Positions 1-8,775 of a stretch of DNA of 64,000 bases are shown piece after piece. The DNA is taken from assembly GCA_001803045.1 (NCBI GenBank), contig MHAR01000023.1:1-64000 (forward strand). Direction: 5' to 3'. The notes below the pieces were generated by a model, which was not told the DNA's origin, made no database searches, and worked only from the letters and a program-made list of their open reading frames with translations. How positions within the stretch are numbered: the first letter of the stretch is position 1; every line of letters begins with the position of its first letter. Source of the DNA: Ignavibacteria bacterium RIFOXYB12_FULL_35_14. Lineage in GTDB: Bacteria > Bacteroidota > Ignavibacteria > Ignavibacteriales > Ignavibacteriaceae. Both the position numbers and the translations under genes were made by a program.

Positions 1-299
1 ATTTTTAATTAGATGATTTATTTAAATCCAATATATCTAATTTGCAGAAAGGATGCCGCTGTTATTTTTTAAACATAATATCTTATTTTAATAATTAAGG
101 AAATAGAGATATTCTGTTATTGGAAAGTTTCTTCGGATTACCGGATGATTTTGTATTGAGCAACAAGTCTGAGAAATTAAATTCGATAGATTTTTTCCAA
201 GAGGTAGAGTTTCTCTAATTTTTCTCACAGATCTGATTTATTTTGGACAGCAGTAATTTGGAATGAAGCATATCTGTCTAAAACAAATTTTAATATTTC

Positions 300-414
300 G
301 TCCCGATGGGACTTTTAGATAGATAGAGGGAAACTGTTTTACAAATATATTGTCCCTATTGGGACATAAACCCTTTATTTTGAGTGTTTTTTATCGATAG
401 TCCTGTTATGGACT
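300..414. repeat. Cluster of three short palindromes (REP-like)
   Basis: Three hairpins are seen directly: GTCCC-GAT-GGGAC at 300-312, TGTCCC-TATT-GGGACA at 351-366 and AGTCC-TGTTAT-GGACT at 399-414. All share a GTCC/GGAC core and are separated by AT-rich spacers of about 35 bases. The layout matches the other palindrome clusters in this window near 3.4, 29.2 and 35.0 kb. Inference: an intergenic REP-type or non-autonomous element, degenerate here because no flanking inverted repeats were found. Confidence 0.55.
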
Positions 415-457
415 TAATATTTTTAGAAAGAAATAGCCATCATAATTCCGAGTCCCG

Positions 458-476
458 CCTGCCTGCTGCAGGCAGG
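458..476. repeat. CCTGCCTG palindrome
   Basis: Perfect 8-bp inverted repeat, CCTGCCTG-CTG-CAGGCAGG. It is strikingly GC-rich in a spacer that is otherwise about two-thirds AT, so it is unlikely to be chance. No T-run follows, so it is not an intrinsic terminator. Probably a dispersed palindromic repeat unit. Confidence 0.5.
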
Positions 477-662
477 TATGAGACGAAATATGGGTATTGA
501 ATTCGAGTAATTACAAATTTTATGGAAAGCACTATGGATTCTATATTTATTTCTATCTATAAAATTATTTTGGACACCAATGGAATGAAGAACAATTTTA
601 TTCTAAATGAAGTTTATTCATAATTGTATTAAATTAGTCAGGTCAAATAATATTAGGACATA

Positions 663-1628
663 ATGAAAGTAATAGAACATTTAGCAAAAGCAAAAGATCC
701 GTTGATCAGTTTTGAAATTATTCCGCCCAAAAGAGGCGGCGATATTCATGGAATATTATCTGTGCTTGATGATATAATGAAATACAGACCTCCCTTCATA
801 GACATCACCAGTCATTCTGCAGAAGTTGTTTATGAAGAAACTCCGACTGGGATTAAGAAAAAAGTTAAAAGAAAAAGACCGGGCACATTAGGAATTTGTG
901 CACTCATACAGAATAAGTATGATATTGATGCAGTTCCGCACATCTTAACTAAAGGCTTTACAAGAGAAGAAACAGAAGATTTTTTAATTGAGCTGAATTA
1001 CCTTGGCATAAAAAACGTTTTAGCAGTGAGAGGCGATGATAGTGCTTATGAAAAACCGATACCTGAAGGAAGAAGCGCTAATAAAACTGCTAAAGATCTT
1101 GTCATTCAGATTATGGATATGAATAGAGGTAAATATATCGAGGATAGTTTACTGGATGCTAAACCTTCTAATTTTTGCATTGGGGTTGGCGGTTACCCGG
1201 AGAAGCACTTCGAAGCACCTAATTTAAAATCTGACATAAAATTCTGCAAAGAAAAGCTTGAAGCCGGGGCAGACTATGTAGTTACTCAAATGTTCTTTGA
1301 TAACAGTGTCTATTTTAATTATGTCGAACAATGCAGGAAAGAAGGAATTACAGCACCAATTATTCCGGGGCTAAAAATTATTTCAGCAAAATCCCATCTG
1401 GTAAATATTCCCAAGAATTTTCATGTCTCTCTGCCGGATGAACTTGTTGATGAAGTTAATTCAGCTAAACCCGAGCATGTACTGGATATTGGTGTAGCAT
1501 GGGCTGCAAAGCAAGTTGAAGAGCTGTTGAGTAAAAATGTTCCAAGTGTTCATTTTTACATAATGCAAAATTCAGCTCCGGTCAAAAAACTGATGAATCG
1601 TCTTAAGATTTTTAAAAAAATAGCCTAA
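663..1628 (+). CDS. metF: Methylenetetrahydrofolate reductase
   Basis: FAD-dependent reduction of 5,10-methylene- to 5-methyl-tetrahydrofolate, which feeds methionine synthesis. The 321-residue length fits the bacterial MetF family. The N-terminal strand reads SFEIIPPKRG (16-25), with Glu18 at the position of the catalytic Glu28 of E. coli MetF. AVRGD (121-125) supplies the Asp that contacts the flavin/folate, and ADYVVTQMFFD (203-213) is the expected barrel strand. The ATG at 663 places the first motif at the usual distance. The gene stands alone; the next gene starts 53 bases on and is functionally unrelated. Confidence 0.95.
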   Translation: MKVIEHLAKAKDPLISFEIIPPKRGGDIHGILSVLDDIMKYRPPFIDITSHSAEVVYEETPTGIKKKVKRKRPGTLGICALIQNKYDIDAVPHILTKGFTREETEDFLIELNYLGIKNVLAVRGDDSAYEKPIPEGRSANKTAKDLVIQIMDMNRGKYIEDSLLDAKPSNFCIGVGGYPEKHFEAPNLKSDIKFCKEKLEAGADYVVTQMFFDNSVYFNYVEQCRKEGITAPIIPGLKIISAKSHLVNIPKNFHVSLPDELVDEVNSAKPEHVLDIGVAWAAKQVEELLSKNVPSVHFYIMQNSAPVKKLMNRLKIFKKIA

Positions 1629-1681
1629 GATTTAATATGTTCTTAAAACTATAATTGAATTCGAGTGGTTGAAAACTCAGC

Positions 1682-2674
1682 ATGATAAAAATTCCTAAAA
1701 AGTATTCAAGAAAATTAAAATGGGGAGTAGCCGGCTGTGGAAGATTTGCGGAACAAACCTTCCTCCCAACAATAAAGCTTCTTAGAAAAAGTGTTGTAAC
1801 TTCACTTTACAGCAGCAATCTTAATCGCGCAAAATCTCTCGCCGATAAATTTGGAATTGAGAAACACTTTAATAATTATGATGAATTTCTTAAATCGGAT
1901 ATAAATGCGGTTTATATTTCTAGTGCGAATTCAAACCATTACCAGCAAGTAATAGCAGCAGCCAAAGCCGGCAAGCATATTTTGTGTGAAAAACCTCTGG
2001 CTATGACTTCACTTGAAGCGGAGGAGATGGTTAAAACTTGTGAGCAAAACAATGTTCAGCTTGCAGTTAATTATGTATATCGCTTTCACCCGCTCATTAT
2101 TAAATCAAAGGAGATGATTGCGAACCAAATGCTGGGAAAAATTGTATCGATGAATTTGAATTTTAATATTGATGCGCCTCCAGGCAGCAATTTTAGATTT
2201 ACAAAAAGTCAGAGCGGCGGAGGTGCTTTAAGAGATCTTGGAACTCATATGATAGACTTAATGAGATATTTTGGCGGTGAGATTGTAAGCATAACTGGTG
2301 TGCTGGATAATATCATCTATAAAAGTGAAGTTGAAGATTTTTCATGTGCGATAGTGAAGTTTGAAAATGGTGGTTACGGATTTTTTAATGTTTCTTTTAA
2401 CAATAAAAAATCATTTAACAGAATTGAAATATTAGGACACAAAGGTGCAATTAGTCTTGATAATTTAATTGGCGGAAGATTACTACCAGCCAAATTAACA
2501 ATTCTTTTGGATGGTGAAGCGAAAAAAGCATTCAGAAGGAGAGGTAATAGACAATTTAATCTTCTTAAATCCGTACAAAATTCATTTCTCAACAATCAAC
2601 CTCTGCTTGTTACAGGATACGATGGACTTATTAACATGAAAATAATGGAAGAGTTAGAATCGAAATGTCTTTGA
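1682..2674 (+). CDS. Gfo/Idh/MocA family oxidoreductase
   Basis: NAD(P)-dependent sugar or cyclitol dehydrogenase-type enzyme, 330 residues. The N-terminal Rossmann motif GVAGCGRFA (15-23), the family EKP motif (103-105, with Lys104 as the usual catalytic lysine) and GALRDLGTHMID (181-192, with His189 as the expected catalytic histidine) are all present, so the enzyme looks active. The substrate cannot be read from sequence. The stop codon overlaps the start of the following class II aldolase by 10 bases, so the two are translationally coupled and probably act in one carbohydrate pathway (inference). Confidence 0.88.
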   Translation: MIKIPKKYSRKLKWGVAGCGRFAEQTFLPTIKLLRKSVVTSLYSSNLNRAKSLADKFGIEKHFNNYDEFLKSDINAVYISSANSNHYQQVIAAAKAGKHILCEKPLAMTSLEAEEMVKTCEQNNVQLAVNYVYRFHPLIIKSKEMIANQMLGKIVSMNLNFNIDAPPGSNFRFTKSQSGGGALRDLGTHMIDLMRYFGGEIVSITGVLDNIIYKSEVEDFSCAIVKFENGGYGFFNVSFNNKKSFNRIEILGHKGAISLDNLIGGRLLPAKLTILLDGEAKKAFRRRGNRQFNLLKSVQNSFLNNQPLLVTGYDGLINMKIMEELESKCL

Positions 2675-3321
2675 TTGATGAGCTTGTTCAATTCTGCAGA
2701 AAAGTCTACGAAAATAAATTTGTATCTGCTTATGATGGAAACATTTCTGTAAGAAATTCTGCCAATACATTTTGGATTACGCGATTAGGTGTGTGCAAAG
2801 GCGAAGTTACAGCTGATGATATTTTAGAGATAGATGTAAATGGCAAAGTTCTGAATGGTACCGGTAAAGTTTCCACAGAAAATAAATTGCATCTTTATGC
2901 TTATGAAAAAAGACCAGAGGTAAATGCAGTAATTCATTGTCATCCGATATATGCTTCAGCTTTTGCAGTTTTTGGTGAGGGATTGACAAAGCATATTCTT
3001 CCCGAAGTAATATTAACTTTAGGTAAAGTTCCTCTTTGTGAGTACGCAACCCCTTCAACAGATGAACTGACTAAAACATTGGAGCCGCATATAAATTATA
3101 GCTGGGCATTTTTACTTCGCAATCATGGAGCTGTAACGCTCGGTAGAGATTTAAAAGATGCCTACTATAAATTGGAAAAGCTTGAGCATACGGCAAAAAT
3201 AATTTTTCTTGCAAGGTTACTAGGCGGTGAAAAAGAATTGCATATTGAAAAGGTTCAAGAGTTATTAAAAATTTCAAAAGAAACTTATTCAATCGATCAA
3301 GATCTGAGAAATATTTTTTAA
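2665..3321 (+). CDS. Class II aldolase/adducin family protein (fuculose-phosphate aldolase-like)
   Basis: Zn-dependent aldolase or epimerase of the FucA/AraD family, 218 residues (FucA is about 215). Visible motifs: the phosphate-binding GNIS (25-28), Glu72 at the position of FucA's catalytic Glu73, the metal-binding HCH (His91, His93) and LRNHGAVTLG (151-160) with His154 as third ligand. Known members cleave fuculose-1-P or rhamnulose-1-P, or act on ribulose-5-P or methylthioribulose-1-P; the choice cannot be made here. It overlaps the upstream oxidoreductase by 10 bp. Confidence 0.87.
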   Translation: MSLIDELVQFCRKVYENKFVSAYDGNISVRNSANTFWITRLGVCKGEVTADDILEIDVNGKVLNGTGKVSTENKLHLYAYEKRPEVNAVIHCHPIYASAFAVFGEGLTKHILPEVILTLGKVPLCEYATPSTDELTKTLEPHINYSWAFLLRNHGAVTLGRDLKDAYYKLEKLEHTAKIIFLARLLGGEKELHIEKVQELLKISKETYSIDQDLRNIF

Positions 3322-3574
3322 TAACTGATGTTACGCATACAGGAAAAATATTATACCAAAACTCTAAAACATGATTGATAGATTACTCCTACGGAGCTTT
3401 CCTGAGATTGTATTTATTATGTTCTACAAACAGGTTACCACTGACGGGGCTAATCACGGTAAATATAGCATTCTGTCGAGCACCTTAGGTGCGTCCTGTT
3501 TGTAATTACTTTATACTACAGGCGGATCAAGCTCCATACGAGCGGCCTTTTTCGTTTCTGCGTAATATCTGTTA
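3322..3574. repeat. Palindrome-rich element with terminal inverted repeats (MITE-like)
   Basis: A 253-bp spacer bounded by imperfect 16-bp inverted repeats, TAACTGATGTTACGCA at 3322-3337 and TGCGTAATATCTGTTA at 3559-3574 (14 of 16 pair). Inside are a 10-bp inverted repeat TACAAACAGG/CCTGTTTGTA (3425-3434 and 3495-3504) and the small hairpins CTCC-TAC-GGAG (3386-3396), GCACC-TTA-GGTGC (3480-3492) and GCTC-CATAC-GAGC (3531-3543). There is no coding capacity. Inference: a non-autonomous palindromic mobile element that sits just after the aldolase stop codon and before ddl. Confidence 0.6.
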
Positions 3575-3618
3575 ATAATTATTAATTCAATTAAACTCAT
3601 TCGTGGACAATTTTGAAA

Positions 3619-4620
3619 ATGGACATTCGAACCTTAAAAATAGCGTTAGTATTAGGCGGAACATCTCCTGAAAGAGACGTTTCTAAATCGAGCGGGCAAT
3701 CAATTTATAAAGCGCTTTTATCTTTAGGTTGTAATCCTACATTAATTGATCCGGCTTATGGTATCAATCAGCCAAAAGATAAATACGTTTATTTTGCACA
3801 TGAAGACACTTTAGAAATTTCCAACTCAAATTATGTAAGAGCAGTAAACTCAAAGTTATTTGATAACATTGACCTCGCATTTCTTGCTCTGCACGGGAAA
3901 TGGGGTGAAGATGGAACCATGCAATCGTTGTTGGAATTGCGCGGAATTAAGTATACCGGTTCAAGAGTTTTGGCAAGTGCATTAGCAATGGATAAAATAA
4001 TGTCTAAAATTTTGTTCCAGCACTACAATGTCAATACGCCGAAATGGATTACAATTGAAAACCATCATAACGATTATCCAAAACTAATTGAGAAGATTAA
4101 AAATGAGTTAGGTTTCCCCTGTGTTATAAAACCGAATGATCAAGGTTCAACTGTGGGAGTCACAATTTGCAAAAGCGAGGAGCAGCTTCCTGCGGCATTT
4201 GATCTTTCAAAAAGTTTTTCCAATAGAATTTTAGCTGAAGAGTTTATCGATGGTCATGAAGTTACAGTTGCAATATTGGATAATGAACCGTTACCCGTTC
4301 TAGAAATAAAGCCCAAGCATAATGTTTACGATTATGAATGCAAGTATATAAGCGGTATGAGTGAATATGAAGTGCCCGCAAAAATTCCTAATGATGTAGC
4401 GGCACAAATCCGGGCACAAGCATTAGCGGCTCATATTTCTCTTGGCTGTGAAGTTTACAGCCGAGCCGATTTTCGATTGAGCAATGATCTAAAACCATAT
4501 TGTCTTGAAGTGAATTCCTTGCCTGGAATGACTTCAACAAGTCTGGTTCCGAAGATGGCAAAAGCCATCGGAATTTCCTTCGAGGAATTATTAGAAAAAA
4601 TTATTTTCCTTAGTTTATGA
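3619..4620 (+). CDS. ddl: D-alanine--D-alanine ligase
   Basis: ATP-grasp ligase that makes the D-Ala-D-Ala dipeptide for peptidoglycan. Numbered from the TTG at 3613 (335 aa), GGTSPERDVS carries Glu20, QGST carries Ser179 and DYECKY carries Tyr241. These are equivalents of DdlB Glu15, Ser150 and Tyr216, and Tyr at this place predicts D-Ala rather than D-lactate specificity. LEVNSLPGMT (298-307) forms the metal/ATP site. The in-frame ATG at 3619 is preferred over TTG 3613, although GGA at 3605-3607 is better spaced for the TTG. The stop overlaps the next start as ATGA. Confidence 0.95.
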   Translation: MDIRTLKIALVLGGTSPERDVSKSSGQSIYKALLSLGCNPTLIDPAYGINQPKDKYVYFAHEDTLEISNSNYVRAVNSKLFDNIDLAFLALHGKWGEDGTMQSLLELRGIKYTGSRVLASALAMDKIMSKILFQHYNVNTPKWITIENHHNDYPKLIEKIKNELGFPCVIKPNDQGSTVGVTICKSEEQLPAAFDLSKSFSNRILAEEFIDGHEVTVAILDNEPLPVLEIKPKHNVYDYECKYISGMSEYEVPAKIPNDVAAQIRAQALAAHISLGCEVYSRADFRLSNDLKPYCLEVNSLPGMTSTSLVPKMAKAIGISFEELLEKIIFLSL

Positions 4621-4910
4621 CTTCATCAAGTAAAAATAAGATAGCGCGTTATACATTTTTTCTTCTCGTATTGATTGGATTGGGCTTTCTCATTTTTAAT
4701 GATTCCGGGTACATCAAATACACAAATCTAAAAAGTGAAGTGGGGGAAATCGGAAATGAAGTTAGTAAACAAGAATTAGAGAATAAAAATCTTGAAGCTG
4801 AAATTGATTCGCTTGAGAAAAAAAATCCAACCAAGATTGAACAGGTAGCACGCGAAAAGTACGGCATGATGAAAAAGGGAGAAAAGATTATCAAAGTAGA
4901 AGAGAAGTAA
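4617..4910 (+). CDS. FtsB/DivIC-family septum formation initiator
   Basis: Small bitopic division protein, 97 residues. There is a short basic cytoplasmic start, one transmembrane helix (about 12-28), then a coiled coil rich in Lys, Glu and Leu (about 35-70), followed by the family's C-terminal AREKYGM motif (78-84). FtsB/DivIC pairs with FtsL and FtsQ in the divisome. It overlaps ddl by four bases (ATGA), so wall precursor synthesis and division are coupled. The family assignment is firm; FtsB versus DivIC naming is not. Confidence 0.85.
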   Translation: MTSSSKNKIARYTFFLLVLIGLGFLIFNDSGYIKYTNLKSEVGEIGNEVSKQELENKNLEAEIDSLEKKNPTKIEQVAREKYGMMKKGEKIIKVEEK

Positions 4911-4938
4911 AAAATTTTCTTATGAGTAATAAATTCTC

Positions 4939-6231
4939 ATGTCAAAAATTCAAATACCTCCAATTCCATTAGCAGAAAGAGCGCGCCCGAAAACTGTAAA
5001 CGAATTTCAAGGTCAACACCAACTTTTTGATCCTGGAAAACCAATCAGGTTGATGATTGAGAAGGATTCATTAAGTTCGTTCATACTCTGGGGACCACCG
5101 GGATCCGGTAAGACAACCATTGCCAAAATAATTGCAAATCAAACCAACTCCGACTTTCACCAAATCAATGCAGTTTCATCCGGAGTAAAAGAAGTCCGCG
5201 CAATAATTGAAATTGCAAATCTTAACAGAATTCAAAACAAAAAGACAATTCTTTTTATCGATGAGATCCATCGCTTTAATAAAGGTCAGCAAGATGCTTT
5301 GCTGAACGCAGTGGAATCGGGATTAATTATTTTGATTGGAGCGACGACTGAAAATCCCAGCTTCGAAATAATATCGGCTCTTCGTTCCCGTACAAGAATA
5401 TTTGTACTCGAACCATTAACAAAACAAGACTTGCAAAACATTTTGGATTTTGCACTGCAAAAAGATGAATTCTTATCAACGCTTAAAATAAATGAGATTG
5501 ATGTAGACTTTTTAATTTTTCTTTCGGGTGGTGATGCAAGAGTAATGCTGAATATTCTTGAAGCGGCAATTACTCAGGAGATTGAACATCAGCCGATTAA
5601 CATTAATAAAGCAGTTTTAGAAAATGTTATTCAGAAAAAGAATACTTTGTATGATAAAAGCGGCGAGGAACATTACAATGTCATTTCAGCATTCATTAAA
5701 AGTGTGCGCGGCAGCGACCCTGACGCTGCACTCTATTGGCTTGCAAGAATGCTTGAAGGAGGAGAAGACCCGTTGTTTATTGCAAGAAGATTAGTTGTTC
5801 TTGCATCCGAAGATATTGGAAATGCATCGCCTAATGCTTTGGTACTTGCAGAAGCTGCTTTTTCGGCAATTGATAAAATTGGAATGCCTGAGGCAAGAAT
5901 AATTTTAGCTCAATGCACAACTTACCTGGCAGCGAGTCCCAAAAGTAATTCATCGTACTGGGGAATTGAAAATGCAATTTCAGATGTTCGTGGTAAAGCT
6001 TTGTACCCTGTTCCCCTTCATTTAAGAAATGCACCAACTAAGCTGATGAAAGAAGTTGGATACAGTAAGGGATACAAATATCCGCATGAGTTTGATAATC
6101 ATTTTATTGATGAAGATTATTTTCCAAAAGAATTAAAGCAGTCGCAATATTATTTTCCGACAGAAATTGGACAGGAAAAAAAGTTGAAGGATTGGTTGAA
6201 ATTTTTATGGAAGAATAAAAAGAAATATTAG
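4939..6231 (+). CDS. rarA: Replication-associated recombination protein A (AAA ATPase)
   Basis: RarA/MgsA/WRNIP1 clamp-loader-like ATPase acting at stalled replication forks; 430 residues, typical for the family. Walker A GPPGSGKTT (52-60), Walker B LFIDEIHRF (105-113) and sensor-1 GATTENPS (about 134-141) are intact. The C-terminal MgsA tetramerisation region is recognisable by the GSDPDAALYWLARML segment. The ATG at 4939 lies 28 bases after the FtsB-like gene, so probably in the same transcript. Confidence 0.95.
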   Translation: MSKIQIPPIPLAERARPKTVNEFQGQHQLFDPGKPIRLMIEKDSLSSFILWGPPGSGKTTIAKIIANQTNSDFHQINAVSSGVKEVRAIIEIANLNRIQNKKTILFIDEIHRFNKGQQDALLNAVESGLIILIGATTENPSFEIISALRSRTRIFVLEPLTKQDLQNILDFALQKDEFLSTLKINEIDVDFLIFLSGGDARVMLNILEAAITQEIEHQPININKAVLENVIQKKNTLYDKSGEEHYNVISAFIKSVRGSDPDAALYWLARMLEGGEDPLFIARRLVVLASEDIGNASPNALVLAEAAFSAIDKIGMPEARIILAQCTTYLAASPKSNSSYWGIENAISDVRGKALYPVPLHLRNAPTKLMKEVGYSKGYKYPHEFDNHFIDEDYFPKELKQSQYYFPTEIGQEKKLKDWLKFLWKNKKKY

Positions 6232-6237
6232 CCAGTG

Positions 6238-7209
6238 ATGCAGGAAAATATTTCTTGTGAAATTTGTGGTAATGGAGTTGGTAATGAAGTTCTCAAAGTT
6301 CGGGAAATGTATTTTGGTACGAGAGACGAATTTGATTATCTAGAATGTTCGGTGTGCGGCTGCCTTCAATTAATTAATCCCCCCGGTGATTTATCAAAAT
6401 ATTATCCAAAAAATTATTTTACTTATCAGCAAAAGGTAGAAAGCAAAGTTAAATCGTATCTCAATCGGTTTCGTGATAAAGCTGCAATGGGTGAAAAAAA
6501 TCTGGTTGGAAATCTCTTGCTCAAAATATTTGGAGAACCCGTTTATGTAACAAGAATGAAGACTGCCCAGGTGAGCTTTGAAGATAAGATTTTAGATGTT
6601 GGCTGTGGAAAAGGAATATTATTGTTCAAGATGAAACAGTCTGGATTTAATAATGTAATAGGACTCGACCCTTTTATTGATGAAACCATCACCTATAAGA
6701 ACGGATTAGAAATCCTGAAAAAAAACTTAGACGATATTGAAGGTAAATTTGATTTGATAATGTTCAACCATGCGTTTGAACACATGAAGGGTCCGCTTGA
6801 AATCATGAAAAATGTAAACGGACTTTTAAATGAAGGTAAATATTTATTGATAAGAATTCCGGTTTCCGATTCATATGCATTTAAGCATTACAGAAATCAT
6901 TGGTGTTCACTTGATGCACCGAGACATTTATTTCTTCACACAAAAAAATCAATTAAAATATTAGCTGACAATTCGGGTTTTAAAATTGAAAAAATAAGTT
7001 ATGATTCGAGAAGCTGGCAATTTTGGGGAAGCGAGCAATACTCCCGAAATATTTCTTTGTTAGATGAGAACTCATTTTACATAAACCCTAGAAGATCAAT
7101 CTTTTCTAAAAGCGAAATTGAAAAATTTGAAGAGGAAACAAAAAGGTTGAATAAAATTGGTGAAGGCGATCAAGCCGAGTTTTATCTGAAAAAGTCAAAA
7201 CAATTATAA
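6238..7209 (+). CDS. Class I SAM-dependent methyltransferase with N-terminal zinc-ribbon-like cysteines
   Basis: About 323 residues. Cys pairs near residues 8/11 and 38/41 (CEIC ... CSVC) suggest a small zinc-binding module before the methyltransferase core. The SAM-binding motif ILDVGCGKG (119-127) and the later NHAFEHM region fit the Methyltransf_23-like group, members of which often modify sugars or lipids. The substrate is unknown. The start follows the rarA stop by six bases; the longer track start is GTG 6235, but ATG 6238 is preferred. The 3' end overlaps the convergent dprA by six bases. Confidence 0.8.
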   Translation: MQENISCEICGNGVGNEVLKVREMYFGTRDEFDYLECSVCGCLQLINPPGDLSKYYPKNYFTYQQKVESKVKSYLNRFRDKAAMGEKNLVGNLLLKIFGEPVYVTRMKTAQVSFEDKILDVGCGKGILLFKMKQSGFNNVIGLDPFIDETITYKNGLEILKKNLDDIEGKFDLIMFNHAFEHMKGPLEIMKNVNGLLNEGKYLLIRIPVSDSYAFKHYRNHWCSLDAPRHLFLHTKKSIKILADNSGFKIEKISYDSRSWQFWGSEQYSRNISLLDENSFYINPRRSIFSKSEIEKFEEETKRLNKIGEGDQAEFYLKKSKQL

Positions 7210-8325
7210 ACGCATGAACATTTTGCCAGGAAGCTGTCTAACTACACCTTTAAATTCAAGCGATAAGAGATGCACAAGACAATCTGAGGTTGACATATTA
7301 GTTTTAGAAGCAAGTAAATCAATTTGCAGCGGTTCATTATTTAGGTGGGCTAGAATTTTTTCTTCAAATAAAGTTAATTGAATATCCGGTTTAGGAATAT
7401 TCTTCCCAATTACGGGTTTTAACTTCAGTTCCAGTTCAATTAAAATATCCTCGGCAGATGTTGTTAATTCCGCTTCACCTTTTTGAATTAATAAATTGGT
7501 TCCTTCCGATTGTCTAATACCAAGATTTCCCGGAACAGCAAAAACTTCTCTACCTTGGTCTAAAGCCAAAGCAGCAGTTTGCATTGCACCGCCTGTGATG
7601 CCTGTTTCTATAATCACACAGCCGAGAGATAACCCGGAAATTATTCTGTTACGTTTAGGAAAATTTACTGCATCAGGTTTTGTGTCCAAACTATATTCGG
7701 TTATAACTACTCCGGATTCGGAAATTTCGTCGTATAGTTTTTTATTTTCAGGAGGATAAATCACATTCAATCCTGAACCCAGTACAGCGATAGTTCTGCT
7801 CTTGTTTTTTAATGCGATTCTGTGAGCAATGGAATCTATACCTCGGGCCATTCCACTCACAATTGTAATATTTTGTTCGGCTAACTCGCTGATAATTCTT
7901 TCAGCTTGAATTTTTCCGTAATTGGTTGGTTGCCTTGTTCCAACTACTGCAATTGAGTAATCGTCAGCATCATGAAATTTCCCTTTTGTATACAAAAGTA
8001 TAGGCGGATCATAAATTTTTCTGAGAAGCGAGGGATATTCTTTATCCCACAGGGTAATTAAGGAACCATTTATTTTGAAAAGTCTTTCCAGTTCCTCATT
8101 AACGACATTTTCTATTTCATGTCTATGATTGTTGCATCTCTGAATTCTCTGGGCAAGATTGACACTTAATCCCTCGACTTCCATTAATTCTGGAATGCTG
8201 GCTGTGAGAACTGATTCGGTCGATCGGAATTTTGCCAGTAAGTTTTTAATCCTTCCAATGCCAACGCCATCGACTGACATAAGAAGTCTTAAATCAATTA
8301 TTTGCTGGAAATTTAGATTAGCCAA
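7204..8325 (-). CDS. dprA: DNA processing protein DprA
   Basis: Loads RecA on incoming single-stranded DNA during natural transformation; 373 residues with the usual three parts. There is an N-terminal helix-hairpin-helix/SAM-like part (about 1-75), the Rossmann-like DprA core with VVGTR (127-131), SGMARGID (157-164), GSGLNVIYP (183-191) and NFPKRNRIISGLS (221-233), and a C-terminal winged-helix domain (about 310-373). It suggests competence but does not prove it. It is convergent with the methyltransferase gene, sharing the stop region. Confidence 0.95.
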   Translation of the reverse strand: MANLNFQQIIDLRLLMSVDGVGIGRIKNLLAKFRSTESVLTASIPELMEVEGLSVNLAQRIQRCNNHRHEIENVVNEELERLFKINGSLITLWDKEYPSLLRKIYDPPILLYTKGKFHDADDYSIAVVGTRQPTNYGKIQAERIISELAEQNITIVSGMARGIDSIAHRIALKNKSRTIAVLGSGLNVIYPPENKKLYDEISESGVVITEYSLDTKPDAVNFPKRNRIISGLSLGCVIIETGITGGAMQTAALALDQGREVFAVPGNLGIRQSEGTNLLIQKGEAELTTSAEDILIELELKLKPVIGKNIPKPDIQLTLFEEKILAHLNNEPLQIDLLASKTNMSTSDCLVHLLSLEFKGVVRQLPGKMFMRL

Positions 8326-8496
8326 TTTTCGTAATGATTTGATTTATTTATTTGTGCAAATTTAATCTTCTTAGATTCTATTTGCTACTGATTTTGAAGT
8401 GTGGAGTAGTAAGATGCTGAAGATAATGATCCATAGAAAAAGGTACCCATTAAACAAAGATGTGATTTTCAATTGAGATGAAGAATAACAACAATA

Positions 8497-8775
8497 TTAC
8501 TTTACTTCTTCTTTGCTCTTGTTAGTGGCTTCCCTCTTCTTCGCAAATATCGACATTGGAAAAATTAATATATAGGCGACTATTAAAATAATCGGCGAAA
8601 CTATCAATGACTCTAGACTATCCCATGGACCAAGACTCATCACATAATATCCTACAATAAGAAGAGCAAAACCTAAAAATAGATAAAGATAATTCTTCTT
8701 ATCCCAGTAAATATTAAAAGGAGATACTAGCTTCTTTTTAGTAATTACAGATTTCTTTTTAATTTTTTGTGCCAT
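8497..8775 (-). CDS. Small two-helix membrane protein (DUF3098-like)
   Basis: Ninety-two residues from the ATG at 8775: a lysine-rich head, then two hydrophobic helices (about 32-50 and 56-76) and a charged tail. The pattern KKNYLYLFLGFALLIVGY followed by VSPIILIVAY resembles the DUF3098 small membrane proteins of Bacteroidetes (recognition from memory, function unknown). The ATG at 8775 is preceded by AAGGAA at a proper distance. The longer frame from 8823 would translate the terminator hairpin and is rejected. An intrinsic-terminator-like hairpin ends 11 bases upstream of the start, so expression may be attenuated. Confidence 0.7.
   Translation of the reverse strand: MAQKIKKKSVITKKKLVSPFNIYWDKKNYLYLFLGFALLIVGYYVMSLGPWDSLESLIVSPIILIVAYILIFPMSIFAKKREATNKSKEEVK

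Larger units (their letters stand above)
1..662. other. Upstream spacer with palindromes, no intact gene
   Basis: No convincing intact gene lies in this 662-bp stretch. A short plus-strand reading frame at 99-218 (39 sense codons, no ATG) gives a protein-like tail containing FFGLPDDF and could be the decayed 3' end of a gene, but nothing identifies it. The rest is AT-rich and holds three short hairpin palindromes (300-414) and one CCTGCCTG-type palindrome (458-476), listed separately. The start of metF follows at 663 with a weak AGGACA Shine-Dalgarno-like sequence. Confidence 0.6.

Noticed and set aside
99-218. Short plus-strand frame with protein-like C-terminal text near the window start
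   Set aside because: No start codon in good context and no recognisable family; noted only as a possible gene remnant.
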